Below, in pieces: positions 1-8,822 of a stretch of DNA of 64,000 nucleotides. Below the pieces are notes generated by a model, which had not been told where the DNA came from, did not search any database, and saw only the letters and a list, made by a program, of their open reading frames with translations. Location: assembly GCF_004919685.1 (NCBI RefSeq), contig NZ_SMYZ01000086.1, forward strand, positions 39,565 through 103,564, in the 5' to 3' direction. The stretch's first letter is position 1. The number at the start of each line of letters is the position of its first letter. Both the position numbers and the translations under genes were made by a program. The stretch is from Mesorhizobium norvegicum. GTDB taxonomy: Bacteria; Pseudomonadota; Alphaproteobacteria; Rhizobiales; Rhizobiaceae.

Positions 1-1328
1 TTGGGCAGGATCGACGAGAAGGTCGCGCCGATGCTGGCGGCGATGAAGGCATTGACGTGCCAGCCGCCCTGGAAGCGGAACTCGCCATCCTCGCGATACA
101 GCGCCTCGACGTCGACCTCGCCTTTGCGGATCAGGTAGTAATCGACCATCATGACGCCGAAGATCGGTCCCATCGTCGCGCCGATGATATTGACGAAATG
201 CGCGGCGCCGCCGTCCCACGGCGCGAAAGGGTAGAGCAGCAGCGCGATCACGGCCGCGATGTAGCCACCCTTCTTGAAATCGATCTGACGCGGGAAGACG
301 TTGGAGAAATCGAAGGCCGGAGACACGAAGTTCGCAACGACATTGATGCCCAGCGTCGCAACCGCGAAGGTCAAGGCAGCGAGCGCCGCCAGGAACCAGC
401 TGTCGAACTTGGCCGAGATCTGGTCGGGGTGCAGCAACACTTCGTGATAGACGTCGTAGGCGGCAATGGTGGTGACGCCGGCGACCAGCGAGAACAGGAT
501 GAGGTTGACCGGCAGGCCCCAGATGTTGCCTTTCCGCAGCGACGCCTGGTCGGGCGCATAGCGCGCGAAATCACAGAAGTTGAGATAGAGCGCCGAGAAA
601 TAGGTCACCCAGATCGCGGCCACCGCAAACAGCGCTGTCCACGAGCCCGGCGTGCCCGGCACGCCGGCATCCTTGGTCTTCTCCAGGAGCACATCCATCG
701 GAATGTCGCTGGTAAAGGCAAAGCTCCCCGATTTGACGCAGAGATAGATGGCCAGGAGCAGCATCATCACCCAGACGGCGGGCCCCGCCCAATCCTGGAA
801 CCGGCGCACGGTTTCCATGCCACGCTGGATGATCAGCAGCTGCAGCGCCCAGATGACGACGAAGCAGATTACTTCCAGCCCGGAATGGCCGAGGAAATGT
901 GTGTTGGCGTTGAAGTCGGCGAACCATTGCGAGCGGATCAGCAGCGCCATGATGGCGCCTGAGGCGGCGGCCGTCTGTGCGCCATACCAGAAGCAGGCGA
1001 CGATAGCACGCACCAGTGCCGGTATGTTGGCGCCCCATATGCCAAAGGAAGCGCGCGCCAGCACGGGGTAGGGCACGCCGGTCTTCACGCCGGCATAGCC
1101 GACCATGTTCATCAGCACGTAGATGATCAGCGAGCCGATGCCGATGGCGATGATGAAATTGACGAAGCCGCCGCAGAACAGGAACAGGCTGGCGGCGAGA
1201 TAATAGCCCCACAAGCTATGGACGTCCGACGTCCAGACGTTGAAGATCGAAAACGGCCCCCAGTTTCGAACCTTGGCCGGAGCCAGATCCTCGTTGTACA
1301 GGTCAGGCGATGCGCCTTCTATGGTCAC
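1..1328 (-). CDS. NCS1-family nucleobase/allantoin/hydantoin permease, 3' end cut by the window
   Basis: Inner-membrane secondary transporter of the NCS1 (Fur-type/cytosine-purine permease) family, which imports nucleobases, allantoin, hydantoins or related compounds. The leftward frame is open from a GTG at 1328 to the window edge (at least 442 codons; the family usually has 480-500, so about 40-60 residues are missing). GGGGAGG lies 9 bases before the GTG, which fixes the start. The N-terminus shows the family pattern NEDLAP followed by W-P-F, then about ten hydrophobic segments, with a conserved-looking FWYGAQT stretch and the QDWAGP motif near the middle. It lies 207 bases downstream of the LysR gene on the same strand and may be co-regulated. 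The exact substrate cannot be read from the sequence. Confidence 0.88.
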   Translation of the reverse strand, partial: MTIEGASPDLYNEDLAPAKVRNWGPFSIFNVWTSDVHSLWGYYLAASLFLFCGGFVNFIIAIGIGSLIIYVLMNMVGYAGVKTGVPYPVLARASFGIWGANIPALVRAIVACFWYGAQTAAASGAIMALLIRSQWFADFNANTHFLGHSGLEVICFVVIWALQLLIIQRGMETVRRFQDWAGPAVWVMMLLLAIYLCVKSGSFAFTSDIPMDVLLEKTKDAGVPGTPGSWTALFAVAAIWVTYFSALYLNFCDFARYAPDQASLRKGNIWGLPVNLILFSLVAGVTTIAAYDVYHEVLLHPDQISAKFDSWFLAALAALTFAVATLGINVVANFVSPAFDFSNVFPRQIDFKKGGYIAAVIALLLYPFAPWDGGAAHFVNIIGATMGPIFGVMMVDYYLIRKGEVDVEALYREDGEFRFQGGWHVNAFIAASIGATFSSILP

Positions 1329-1535
1329 TGCAATATCCTCCCCTTGATTGGCCACGCGCCTCCACGCGATGACCGTGCAGGTTAAGCCTGACGCTGGGGA
1401 ACCGGCAACCGATCCATTTGCCGGCTTTGGGCTTAAAGATATTCAATGCGAACCCCGATTATCGAGGGGTCGCAATGGTGGGCCGCTGTTGAATGCCACC
1501 GGTCGGGTGATTCGAATTTCGGTAATAGCGGCAAC
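1329..1535. other. gap between NCS1 permease and LysR gene
   Basis: No gene is visible. It holds the permease ribosome-binding site and a GC-rich partial palindrome around 1454-1470 (CCCCGAT / ATCGAGGGG) without a T-run, so it is not a convincing terminator. Readthrough from the LysR gene is possible. Confidence 0.4.
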
Positions 1536-2438
1536 CTAAGTGATGGCCATCACCCGCTTATGGTCCTCGACTTCCGACAACAGCCAGTCCTGAAACAGGC
1601 CGGTGCCCGGCTTGTTGCCGATGCTGCGGCGCTGATGCAGGTAGATGCCGGCCGGATAAGTATGACGGGCCTGAAACGGCGCGACAAGTTTGCCTTGCTG
1701 CAGAAAATCCTGGGCCATCATCGTGTCGGCAAGCGCTATTCCGGCGCCATTGATCGCCTCGCGCATGATCAGCGTGCAGTCATCCAGCGTCGTACTGGAT
1801 TTCGGCGTCGTGTCCAAAACGCCTTCCTGCTCCAGCCAACGCTTCCATCTCGTGCTCTCGCACTCATGGATCAGATGATGATTGACGAGATCGGCCGGCG
1901 ATCGCAGTGGCACCGGCCCTTCGAGCAGTGAGGGTGCGCAGACCGGCGTCAGAACCAGCGGGATCATCAGCGTCAACGCCGGGCCGGCCTTGTAGACGAA
2001 CTCGTCGACAATTGCCAAATCGAAGTTGGCGCGCTTGCCTGAGGTCGAGATCTCCAGCTCCACCGCCGGATGCAGCTTGCGAAAGTTCGGCAACCGGTCC
2101 GCCAGCCAAAGGTTCAGGACGGCCGGGACGCACAGGACCCGGACACGCTGGGTCCTGCTATGGGTTGGACCATCGGCGAGGCTGACATCGTCAGTGGCGC
2201 GCCAGATGGCCTCGAACGCTTCGGAGAGGCTGCGCGCATAGTAGGAGCCGCGAATGGTCGGCGTTATCTGGCGAAAGCCGCGTTCGAACAGGTCCTGGCC
2301 GAGATTCCTTTCAAGCGCACGGATGTGGCGGCTGACAGCCGAGGGCGTCAGATGCAACTCTTCCGCTGCGTCCTTGACGCTGCCGAGGCGAGCGGCGGCC
2401 TCGAAAGCGCGCATGCCGTTGAGTGAGGGTAGGGCCAT
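1536..2438 (-). CDS. LysR-type transcriptional regulator (GcvA-like)
   Basis: DNA-binding regulator of about 300 residues, normal for the family. The winged HTH occupies roughly residues 5-65 (SLNGMRAFEAAARLGS, then LTPSAVSRHIRALE); a type-2 periplasmic-binding-like effector domain follows (about 95-295). The open frame extends upstream to 2540, but the ATG at 2438 begins the canonical MALPSLNGMRAFE N-terminus, so I chose it. It is transcribed divergently from the peptidase/peptide-transport operon, the usual layout for a LysR protein controlling its neighbour, and it also lies directly upstream of the NCS1 permease. A perfect inverted repeat 16 bases before its ATG is a likely operator, suggesting autoregulation as well. 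The effector is unknown; a peptide or amino acid is inferred from context. Confidence 0.9.
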   Translation of the reverse strand: MALPSLNGMRAFEAAARLGSVKDAAEELHLTPSAVSRHIRALERNLGQDLFERGFRQITPTIRGSYYARSLSEAFEAIWRATDDVSLADGPTHSRTQRVRVLCVPAVLNLWLADRLPNFRKLHPAVELEISTSGKRANFDLAIVDEFVYKAGPALTLMIPLVLTPVCAPSLLEGPVPLRSPADLVNHHLIHECESTRWKRWLEQEGVLDTTPKSSTTLDDCTLIMREAINGAGIALADTMMAQDFLQQGKLVAPFQARHTYPAGIYLHQRRSIGNKPGTGLFQDWLLSEVEDHKRVMAIT

Positions 2439-2453
2439 TGGCCGATCATGAAT

Positions 2454-2480
2454 TGTCGATTGAGTTTTTGTCAATCGACA
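2454..2480. promoter_or_regulatory. 27-bp palindrome, likely LysR operator
   Basis: Perfect inverted repeat TGTCGATTGA - 7 bases - TCAATCGACA. Within it lies a T-N11-A core (T2461 to A2473), the consensus form of LysR sites. It is 16 bases upstream of the regulator's ATG and about 200 bases upstream of the aminopeptidase start, so it could serve both divergent promoters. Binding is inferred. Confidence 0.6.
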
Positions 2481-2677
2481 TGGACAGAATTGGCGTTTGA
2501 TCGCCTGCCCCATTAGGGGATACCCAAAAGGCAAGAGCAACTAAGTCGTCTCAAGAAAAGGACTATTCGGGACACCGGCACCATACCACCAACGGCGGAG
2601 ATCGGCTTGACCGCTCTCCACCGGTGGACAGCGAAGCTTTGCCCGGTATCGCCGCAATTGGAGAGAACACCCAGCCT

Positions 2678-4237
2678 ATGCCTCAATCGCCAGCGCCGGT
2701 CTTCGAAACCGCGGACGAGATTTCAGCGGAAACCTCCGTCGTCGTGATTTTGCAAACTGCCCAAACAGGCTTTGGCCCCCGGGCGGCGGCTCTGGACGCG
2801 GAGATGAGCGGGATACTATCCCGTGCCTGCTCCGACCCGGCCGCCTTGGCCGAATCCGGCGCCTGCGTCGATCTTATCGCCCCGCAAGCAGTATCGACCA
2901 AGCGCGTGATCGTCCTGGCCTTGGGCAAAGCTGAAGCCGTAACGACCCTGTCCCTGGCGCGCGCCGGCGGTTTGCTTGCCGCGCATCTGGAAGGCAAGGG
3001 GGAATGCGCGGCCACGCTGGTCCTCGACCCGATCGCCGGCGTCGACCTGCCCGCTGCCGAGATCCTGGCGCGCGTCGCGCTGGGCATGCGGTTGCGGCGC
3101 TATCGTTTCGACATGCGCAACCGGCGGCAAGGGGCGGGAGCGGATCGAACCTTGCGGGTGAAACTGGTCGGGGCAGGCGGACCGGACCTGACCTCGGCGC
3201 TGGCTCGGATCAATGCCATCGCGGATGGCGTCGAATATGCACGGACCCTGGTCAACCTGCCGCCGAACCATCTCCACCCCGACAATTTCCACGACCATCT
3301 GGAACCGCTGCGTGAAGCCGGTATCGACATCGAAATGCTGGATGCCGCGCAACTGAAAGACCTCGGCATGAACGCGCTGCTGGCCGTTGGGTCGGGCTCG
3401 GCACGGCCGCCGCGGGTTGCCGTCCTGCGCTATCGCGGCAAGGGGGCTCCCGCCCAACCGCTCGCTTTCGTCGGCAAGGGCGTCTGTTTCGATTCGGGCG
3501 GCCTCTGCATCAAGGGCGGGACGCAGATGTTCGACATGAAGGCCGACATGGGTGGGGCAGCGGCCGTGGTCGGCCTGCTGATAGCGCTCGCCCGACAAGG
3601 CAGCCCAGTACACGTTGTCGGCGTTCTTGGCATCGCCGAGAACATGCCGTCCGGCACCGCGCTCAAACCGCGCGACATCATCACGACTGCCTCGGGACAG
3701 ACCGTGGAAGTGTTCGACACGGATGCGGAGGGGCGCCTGCTTCTGGCCGACTGCCTCCACTATGCAGCCACGCGTTTCAATCCTTCGGTGATCGTCGATC
3801 TGGCGACGCTGACCTATTCGGTGACGCGTGGCCTGGGATCGATATTCGCGGGCCTGTTCAGCACCGACGATGCCATCGCGTCACAGATGATCGCGGCCGG
3901 AGAAACGGTCGGCGAACGGTTCTGGCGGCTGCCGCTCGACCGGGCCTACGACGAGGGTCTGCAATCGCCGTTCGCGGATCTGCGGCATCACGCCAAGGAC
4001 ATGGAAGACGGCGATGCTCCCTACGCCGCGGCCTTCCTGCGTCATTTCACGGAAGATCGCCCCTGGGTGCATCTCGACATCGCCAGCAAGGAACTGACCG
4101 ACACCGATCGGCCTCTTGGCAGGCAAGGTGCCACTGCCTTCGGCGTGCAGATGCTGGAAGAGTGGGTGCAGCAAAAACTAAGTCGCGTCACGAGCAACAA
4201 GATGCCTTCAAACGCTGGGAACCGGAATGTCGTCTGA
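2678..4237 (+). CDS. M17 leucyl aminopeptidase-family metallopeptidase
   Basis: Cytoplasmic two-metal aminopeptidase releasing N-terminal residues from peptides; about 519 residues, normal for PepA-like enzymes. The metal and catalytic set is visible: GKGVCFDSGG and CIKGG (Lys, Asp, Lys), MKADMGG (Asp), then DTDAEGRLLLAD, where the usual NTDAEGRL motif has Asp for Asn but keeps its Asp, Glu and Arg. The frame opens at a GTG at 2624; ATG 2678 has GGAGAG upstream and removes a non-conserved 18-residue leader, so I prefer it. It is the first gene of a seven-gene operon and its 3' end overlaps the next gene by 11 bases. The likely role is hydrolysis of peptides imported by the downstream transporter. 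Confidence 0.9.
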   Translation: MPQSPAPVFETADEISAETSVVVILQTAQTGFGPRAAALDAEMSGILSRACSDPAALAESGACVDLIAPQAVSTKRVIVLALGKAEAVTTLSLARAGGLLAAHLEGKGECAATLVLDPIAGVDLPAAEILARVALGMRLRRYRFDMRNRRQGAGADRTLRVKLVGAGGPDLTSALARINAIADGVEYARTLVNLPPNHLHPDNFHDHLEPLREAGIDIEMLDAAQLKDLGMNALLAVGSGSARPPRVAVLRYRGKGAPAQPLAFVGKGVCFDSGGLCIKGGTQMFDMKADMGGAAAVVGLLIALARQGSPVHVVGVLGIAENMPSGTALKPRDIITTASGQTVEVFDTDAEGRLLLADCLHYAATRFNPSVIVDLATLTYSVTRGLGSIFAGLFSTDDAIASQMIAAGETVGERFWRLPLDRAYDEGLQSPFADLRHHAKDMEDGDAPYAAAFLRHFTEDRPWVHLDIASKELTDTDRPLGRQGATAFGVQMLEEWVQQKLSRVTSNKMPSNAGNRNVV

Positions 4238-5132
4238 GATCATTGGCAGGGAAGGAAGAGCCCCCTTCGGCGCTTACGAGACCTGGTATCGGGTCAGTGG
4301 CGAACTCGGTGGCGAAAAGGCGCCTGTGGTGATCCTGCATGGCGGGCCGGGCGTCGCCCACAATTATGTCGACGCCTACAAGCTGCTTGCGCGAAGAGAT
4401 CGCGCCGTCATCCACTACGACCAGTTGGGCTGCGGCAATTCCACCTTGCTGCCTGAGAAAGGCGCCGATTTCTGGACACCCCGGCTGTTCATCGACGAAC
4501 TTGAAAACCTGGTCGACCATCTCGGCATTAGGACGGGCTTCCACGTGCTTGGCCAGAGCTGGGGCGGCATGCTGGGCGCCGAATATGCGGTCACGCGGCC
4601 ACAGGGTCTGAAGTCGCTGACCATCGCCAACTCGCCGGCGTCCATGAAGCTGTGGGTCGAAGAGGCCAACCGGCTGCGAGCCGACCTGCCTGCGGATGTC
4701 CAGGAAACGCTGACCCGGCACGAGCAGGCCGGCACGACGGACGATCCGGCCTACCAGGCGGCGACGATGGCGTTCTACGAGCGGCATGTCTGCCGGGTCG
4801 TGCCTTTCCCACCCGAGGTGACGGAGACCTTCGCCCAGGTTGTGCGCAATCCGACGGTCTATCATGTGATGAATGGGCCGAACGAGTTCCATGTCATCGG
4901 AACGCTGAAGAACTGGAGCATCGTCGACCGCCTGCCGGCCATCGACGTTCCCACATTGATCATCTCCGGACGTCACGACGAGGCCACGCCCGCGACCGTG
5001 CAGCCCTACAAGGACGGCATCAGAGGGTCGCGCTGGGAGATATTCGAGCATTCCAGCCACATGCCACATGTCGAAGAGCAAGATGCGTGCATGCGGGTGG
5101 TGGGAGACTTCCTGGACAACAACGACAACTGA
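4227..5132 (+). CDS. Proline iminopeptidase / S33 alpha-beta hydrolase
   Basis: Serine hydrolase of the S33 proline-iminopeptidase family (301 residues), cleaving N-terminal proline or other small residues, or amino-acid amides. It shows the oxyanion HGGPG motif near residue 38, the nucleophile elbow GQSWGG near residue 110, an Asp in SGRHDEATP and a late His in HSSHMPHVE completing the triad, with a cap region between. The start ATG at 4227 overlaps the aminopeptidase stop by 11 bases, indicating translational coupling. With the M17 enzyme it makes a two-peptidase pair beside a peptide importer, pointing to peptide use as carbon or nitrogen source. Amidase activity cannot be excluded. Confidence 0.88.
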   Translation: MSSEIIGREGRAPFGAYETWYRVSGELGGEKAPVVILHGGPGVAHNYVDAYKLLARRDRAVIHYDQLGCGNSTLLPEKGADFWTPRLFIDELENLVDHLGIRTGFHVLGQSWGGMLGAEYAVTRPQGLKSLTIANSPASMKLWVEEANRLRADLPADVQETLTRHEQAGTTDDPAYQAATMAFYERHVCRVVPFPPEVTETFAQVVRNPTVYHVMNGPNEFHVIGTLKNWSIVDRLPAIDVPTLIISGRHDEATPATVQPYKDGIRGSRWEIFEHSSHMPHVEEQDACMRVVGDFLDNNDN

Positions 5133-5150
5133 AAAAAGGGGAATCAAAAC

Positions 5151-6812
5151 ATGAAGAAACTGCTTCTGGCGGCGTCAGCCGCGGCATTGCTGGCCGGCAC
5201 ATGGCTGGCTCCGGCACAGGCCGAATATCTCAAAGAACACCGCGGCGGCACCATTCGCCTGCTGGCCCGCTCGGCAGCAGGAACGCTCGATCCGCACATC
5301 AATTACACGGACCAGGGCTGGCAGATGTACCAGCCGATCTATGATGGCCTGGTGGCCTTCCGCAAGGCCGAGGGCATGGACGGCTTCACCATCGTTCCCG
5401 ATCTGGCCGAGGCCCTGCCGCAGGTCAGCAATGACGGCAAGACCTTCACCTTCAAGCTGCGCAAGGGCATCAAGTTCTCCAGCGGCCAGGATCTTGGCGT
5501 GAAGGACGTTGTCGCTTCCTTCCAGCGCATCTTCAAGGTTTCCGGGCCGACCTCCGGCACTTTCTATGCCGGCATTGTCGGCGCCGACAAATGCCTGGCC
5601 GACACCAAGAGCTGTACTCTGGAAGGCGGCGTTGTCGGTGACGAGGTGGCCGGCACCATCACCATCAACATCACCAAGCCGGATGCCGAACTGCTCTACA
5701 AGCTTGCCTTGCCCCATGCCGTGGTCCTGCCGGCGGATACGCCCGCGGAAGACATGGGCTCCAAGCCCATTCCCAGCACCGGTGCGTACATGATTTCCGC
5801 CTTCGACCCCAACAAGGGCATGACGGTTTCCCGCAACCCCAATTTCAAGCAGTGGAACGAGGACGCGCAACCGGACGGCTATCCGGATGTCGTTCAATAT
5901 GATTTCGGCCTGTCCGAGGAAGCAGCCGTCACGGCGATTCAGAACGGCGAAGCAGACTGGATGTTCGACGCGCTGCCGAGCGACCGCCTGGGCGAACTTG
6001 GCAGCAAGTCCATGGACCAGCTGCACATCTCGCCGCTTTCGGCATGGTGGTATGCGCCGCTGAACAACCGTCTTGCTCCCTTCGACAACGAAAAGGCCCG
6101 CCAGGCCGTTGCCTATGCGATCGACCGTAACACGCTGGTCAAGCTGTTCGGCGGCAAGGTGCTGGCTTCGCCGGTCTGCCAGGTCCTGCCTCCGGACTTC
6201 CCCGGCCATGAAGACAATTGCCCCTTCACCAAGGACCCCGGTGCCAAATGGTCGGCGCCCGATCTCGACAAGGCAAAGCAGCTCGTCGAGGACTCCGGCA
6301 CCAAGGGCCAGAAGGTGACCATCATCGTCGAGGACACCGCCATTTCGCGGTCCATCGGCGTCTATCTGCAGAGCGTGCTGACCAGCATCGGTTATGTCGC
6401 CGACGTCAAGCCGATCTCGTCCAACATCCAGTTCACCTACATCCAGAACACCAACAACAAAGTGCAGATGTCGGTTACCCAATGGTACAAGGACTATCCT
6501 GCGGCTTCGGACTTCCTGAACATCCTGTTCAGTTGCGCCTCCTTCCGTGAAGGTTCGGATGCTTCGATCAACATCGCCGGCTTCTGCGACAAGGAGATCG
6601 ACGCCAAGATGCAAAAGGCGTTGGACCTCGGCGTCACCGACCAGAAAGCCGCCGACAAATTGTGGGCCGAAGTCGACAGGCAAGTTACGGACAAGGCACC
6701 GGCCGTCGGTCTCTTCACACCGAAGCGGCTTGACTTCGTCAGCAAACGGCTTGGCAATTTCAAGTTCAACCGGCAGTTCAACTGGATGATCACCCAGTCC
6801 TGGGTGCAGTAA
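5151..6812 (+). CDS. Peptide/nickel-type ABC transporter substrate-binding protein (SBP family 5)
   Basis: Periplasmic solute-binding protein of the DppA/OppA class, 553 residues. The N-terminus is a clear Sec signal (MKKLLLAASAAALLAG... ending AQA) with predicted cleavage before EYLKEH. The mature part has the SBP_bac_5 signature region (LDPHINYTDQGWQMYQPIYD, then a LAEALPQVSNDGKTFTFKLR stretch). It starts 18 bases after the iminopeptidase stop, with GGGG upstream. Dipeptide, oligopeptide or opine ligands are typical of the family; the adjoining peptidases favour peptides. Confidence 0.92.
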   Translation: MKKLLLAASAAALLAGTWLAPAQAEYLKEHRGGTIRLLARSAAGTLDPHINYTDQGWQMYQPIYDGLVAFRKAEGMDGFTIVPDLAEALPQVSNDGKTFTFKLRKGIKFSSGQDLGVKDVVASFQRIFKVSGPTSGTFYAGIVGADKCLADTKSCTLEGGVVGDEVAGTITINITKPDAELLYKLALPHAVVLPADTPAEDMGSKPIPSTGAYMISAFDPNKGMTVSRNPNFKQWNEDAQPDGYPDVVQYDFGLSEEAAVTAIQNGEADWMFDALPSDRLGELGSKSMDQLHISPLSAWWYAPLNNRLAPFDNEKARQAVAYAIDRNTLVKLFGGKVLASPVCQVLPPDFPGHEDNCPFTKDPGAKWSAPDLDKAKQLVEDSGTKGQKVTIIVEDTAISRSIGVYLQSVLTSIGYVADVKPISSNIQFTYIQNTNNKVQMSVTQWYKDYPAASDFLNILFSCASFREGSDASINIAGFCDKEIDAKMQKALDLGVTDQKAADKLWAEVDRQVTDKAPAVGLFTPKRLDFVSKRLGNFKFNRQFNWMITQSWVQ

Positions 6813-6834
6813 CGAACTGCGGAGGGGCACGCCC

Positions 6835-7851
6835 GTGTCGAACATAGCTGTCGCCGCGCCGCGCAAGACGCGAGGGCCCTGGGCCGTCGCGTTTGCGAAG
6901 CTGGCAAGGGACAGGGCTGCCATGGCATCCCTGGCCGTGTTCCTCCTCATCGTCCTTGCCTGTCTCAGTGCGCCTCTCTATGCGAAGTGGGCAGGCGTGG
7001 ACCCATTCGCCTCGACGCTCGACGCCGTCATCCAGATCGACGGCGCCGACGTTCCGGTGATGGAACAGTCAACGGAAGGGCTCGGGCTTGGCTACACACC
7101 GCTCGGCCCGACCTGGCGGCTCGGCAATTACTTCCTCGGCGCCGACAGCCAGGGGCGCGATGTCATGGCCAGGATGCTCTATGGCGGGCTCAGCTCACTG
7201 TTGATCTCCGGAGCAGCCACCATCTTCACCCTGATCCTGGGCACGGCGGCGGGATTGATCGCCGGCTATTTCGGCGGCATCACCGACACGGTGCTGTCGC
7301 GCTTGCTGGATGTGCTGTGGGCGTTTCCGATCTACCTGCTGGCGATTTCACTTTCCATCGTCACCATCGCGCATGGCATCACGATCGGGTCGATCCAGAT
7401 CGAGTCCGGCAGTCTGTGGCTGCCGGTCATCATCATCGGCATCGTCTACGTGCCTTATGTGGCGCGCCCGATACGCGGGCAGGTCCTGTCGCTGCGCCAT
7501 AGCGAATTCGTGCTGGCCGCGATCAATCTGGGCGTGCCGGGATGGCGCATCCTGTGGCGCGATATCCTGCCCAACGTCACCACCACGCTCATCGTCTTCG
7601 TGCCGCTGATGATGGCGCTGAACATGCTTACGGAATCAGCACTCTCCTTCCTTTCGATCGGTGTGCAGCCGCCCGCCGCGAGCTGGGGCACCATCATCCA
7701 GGACGGACAGGCGCTGCTTTACACCAGGCCACTGGTGGCGCTGGTGCCGGGCCTGGCGATCGCGGTTTCCGTCATGGCGCTCAATGTCTTCGGCGACGGG
7801 CTGCGCGACGCGCTCGACCCGCGCTCCAAGGTTCGGTTGGGGCGCGACTGA
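6835..7851 (+). CDS. ABC transporter permease, DppC-like
   Basis: Inner-membrane permease of the peptide/nickel uptake class, 338 residues from a GTG start. The N-terminal segment crosses the membrane once (about residues 28-48), followed by a periplasmic stretch with GADSQGRDVMARMLYG, a hallmark of DppC proteins, and then five helices with the EAA-type cytoplasmic loop (EFVLAAINLGVPGWRIL). Its stop overlaps the next start (TGATG). It pairs with the following permease to form the heterodimeric channel. Confidence 0.9.
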   Translation: MSNIAVAAPRKTRGPWAVAFAKLARDRAAMASLAVFLLIVLACLSAPLYAKWAGVDPFASTLDAVIQIDGADVPVMEQSTEGLGLGYTPLGPTWRLGNYFLGADSQGRDVMARMLYGGLSSLLISGAATIFTLILGTAAGLIAGYFGGITDTVLSRLLDVLWAFPIYLLAISLSIVTIAHGITIGSIQIESGSLWLPVIIIGIVYVPYVARPIRGQVLSLRHSEFVLAAINLGVPGWRILWRDILPNVTTTLIVFVPLMMALNMLTESALSFLSIGVQPPAASWGTIIQDGQALLYTRPLVALVPGLAIAVSVMALNVFGDGLRDALDPRSKVRLGRD

Positions 7852-8822
7852 TGATCTACGCAATCCTGCGCCGTTTCGGTCAGATGCTGTTCGTGATGTT
7901 CGGCATCTCGGTCATCGTCTTCCTGATTTTCTTCGCAACGCCGGGCGCCGACCCGGCGGCGCGCATCGCCGGCCGCAATGCATCGCCCGAAGTGCTGGAA
8001 GCGGTGCGCCACAGCTTCGGCTTCGATCGCCCGCTCTACGTGCAATATGTGAAGATGATGGAGAAGATCTTCGTCACGGGCGATCTCACCTCCTTCGTCA
8101 ATCGGGGCTGGAAGGTGGTGCCGGCGGTGCTGGATTCGATCCCGGTCACGCTTTCGCTGGTGTTCGGGGCGGCGATCCTGTGGGTCGTCGTCTCCATCGT
8201 CATCGGCATCGTCGCCGCCGCCACGCGCGACAGCTGGCTGGACAAGCTTCTGATGGCGCTGGGGCTTCTCGGCATTTCCATGCCGGTCTACTGGCTGGGC
8301 GAGGTGATGAACCTGATCACCCAGAGCCGCTACCACGACAGCTGGGCGTTCTCCTGGGTGCCACCGCTCGGCTACAAGAATTTCTCCGACGATCCGAAAG
8401 GCTGGTTCCTGACCCTCGTCATTCCGTGGATCACGCTGGCCATCCTCTACATCGGCATTTACGGGCGCGTGCTGCGCGCGGCGATCATCGAAACCCTGCA
8501 GGAAGACTATATCCGTACGGCCCGGGCCAAGGGCCTGTCGGAGACCCGCATCCTGCTGCGCCATGCCTTGCGCACGTCGCTCATTGCGTTCGTCACCCTG
8601 TTCGGCCTGGACTTCGGCGCGTTGGTGGGAGGCTCCGCTTTGCTGACGGAGGTGGTGTTCGGGCTGCACGGCATCGGCAAGCTCACCTATGACGCGCTGC
8701 AGAATCTCGATCTGCCGATGATCATGGCAACGGTGATGTACGCGTCCATGTTCGTGGTCATCGCCAATGCGGTCATTGATTTCGTCTACATCCTTCTCGA
8801 TCCGCGCCTGAGGACATCATGA
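7851..8822 (+). CDS. ABC transporter permease, DppB-like
   Basis: Second inner-membrane permease, 323 residues. The ATG at 7851 shares its A with the previous stop codon. The N-terminus (ILRRFGQMLFVMFGISVIVF) is the typical first helix of DppB proteins, and the AGRNASPEVLEAVRHSFGFDRPLYVQY region is the usual periplasmic segment. The EAA loop DYIRTARAKGLSETRILLRHALR is intact near residue 222. The end overlaps the next ATG (ATGA). Together with the DppC-like subunit it forms the peptide translocation path. Confidence 0.92.
   Translation: MIYAILRRFGQMLFVMFGISVIVFLIFFATPGADPAARIAGRNASPEVLEAVRHSFGFDRPLYVQYVKMMEKIFVTGDLTSFVNRGWKVVPAVLDSIPVTLSLVFGAAILWVVVSIVIGIVAAATRDSWLDKLLMALGLLGISMPVYWLGEVMNLITQSRYHDSWAFSWVPPLGYKNFSDDPKGWFLTLVIPWITLAILYIGIYGRVLRAAIIETLQEDYIRTARAKGLSETRILLRHALRTSLIAFVTLFGLDFGALVGGSALLTEVVFGLHGIGKLTYDALQNLDLPMIMATVMYASMFVVIANAVIDFVYILLDPRLRTS

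Noticed and set aside
57..962. Rightward open frame of 301 codons at the window start
   Set aside because: Antisense to the NCS1 permease, whose leftward frame shows ten hydrophobic segments and family motifs.
5175..6950. Long leftward open frame of 591 codons
   Set aside because: It is exactly antisense to the peptide-binding protein gene; its translation is low in structure and rich in Arg/Gly/His, as expected for the shadow of a GC-rich gene.
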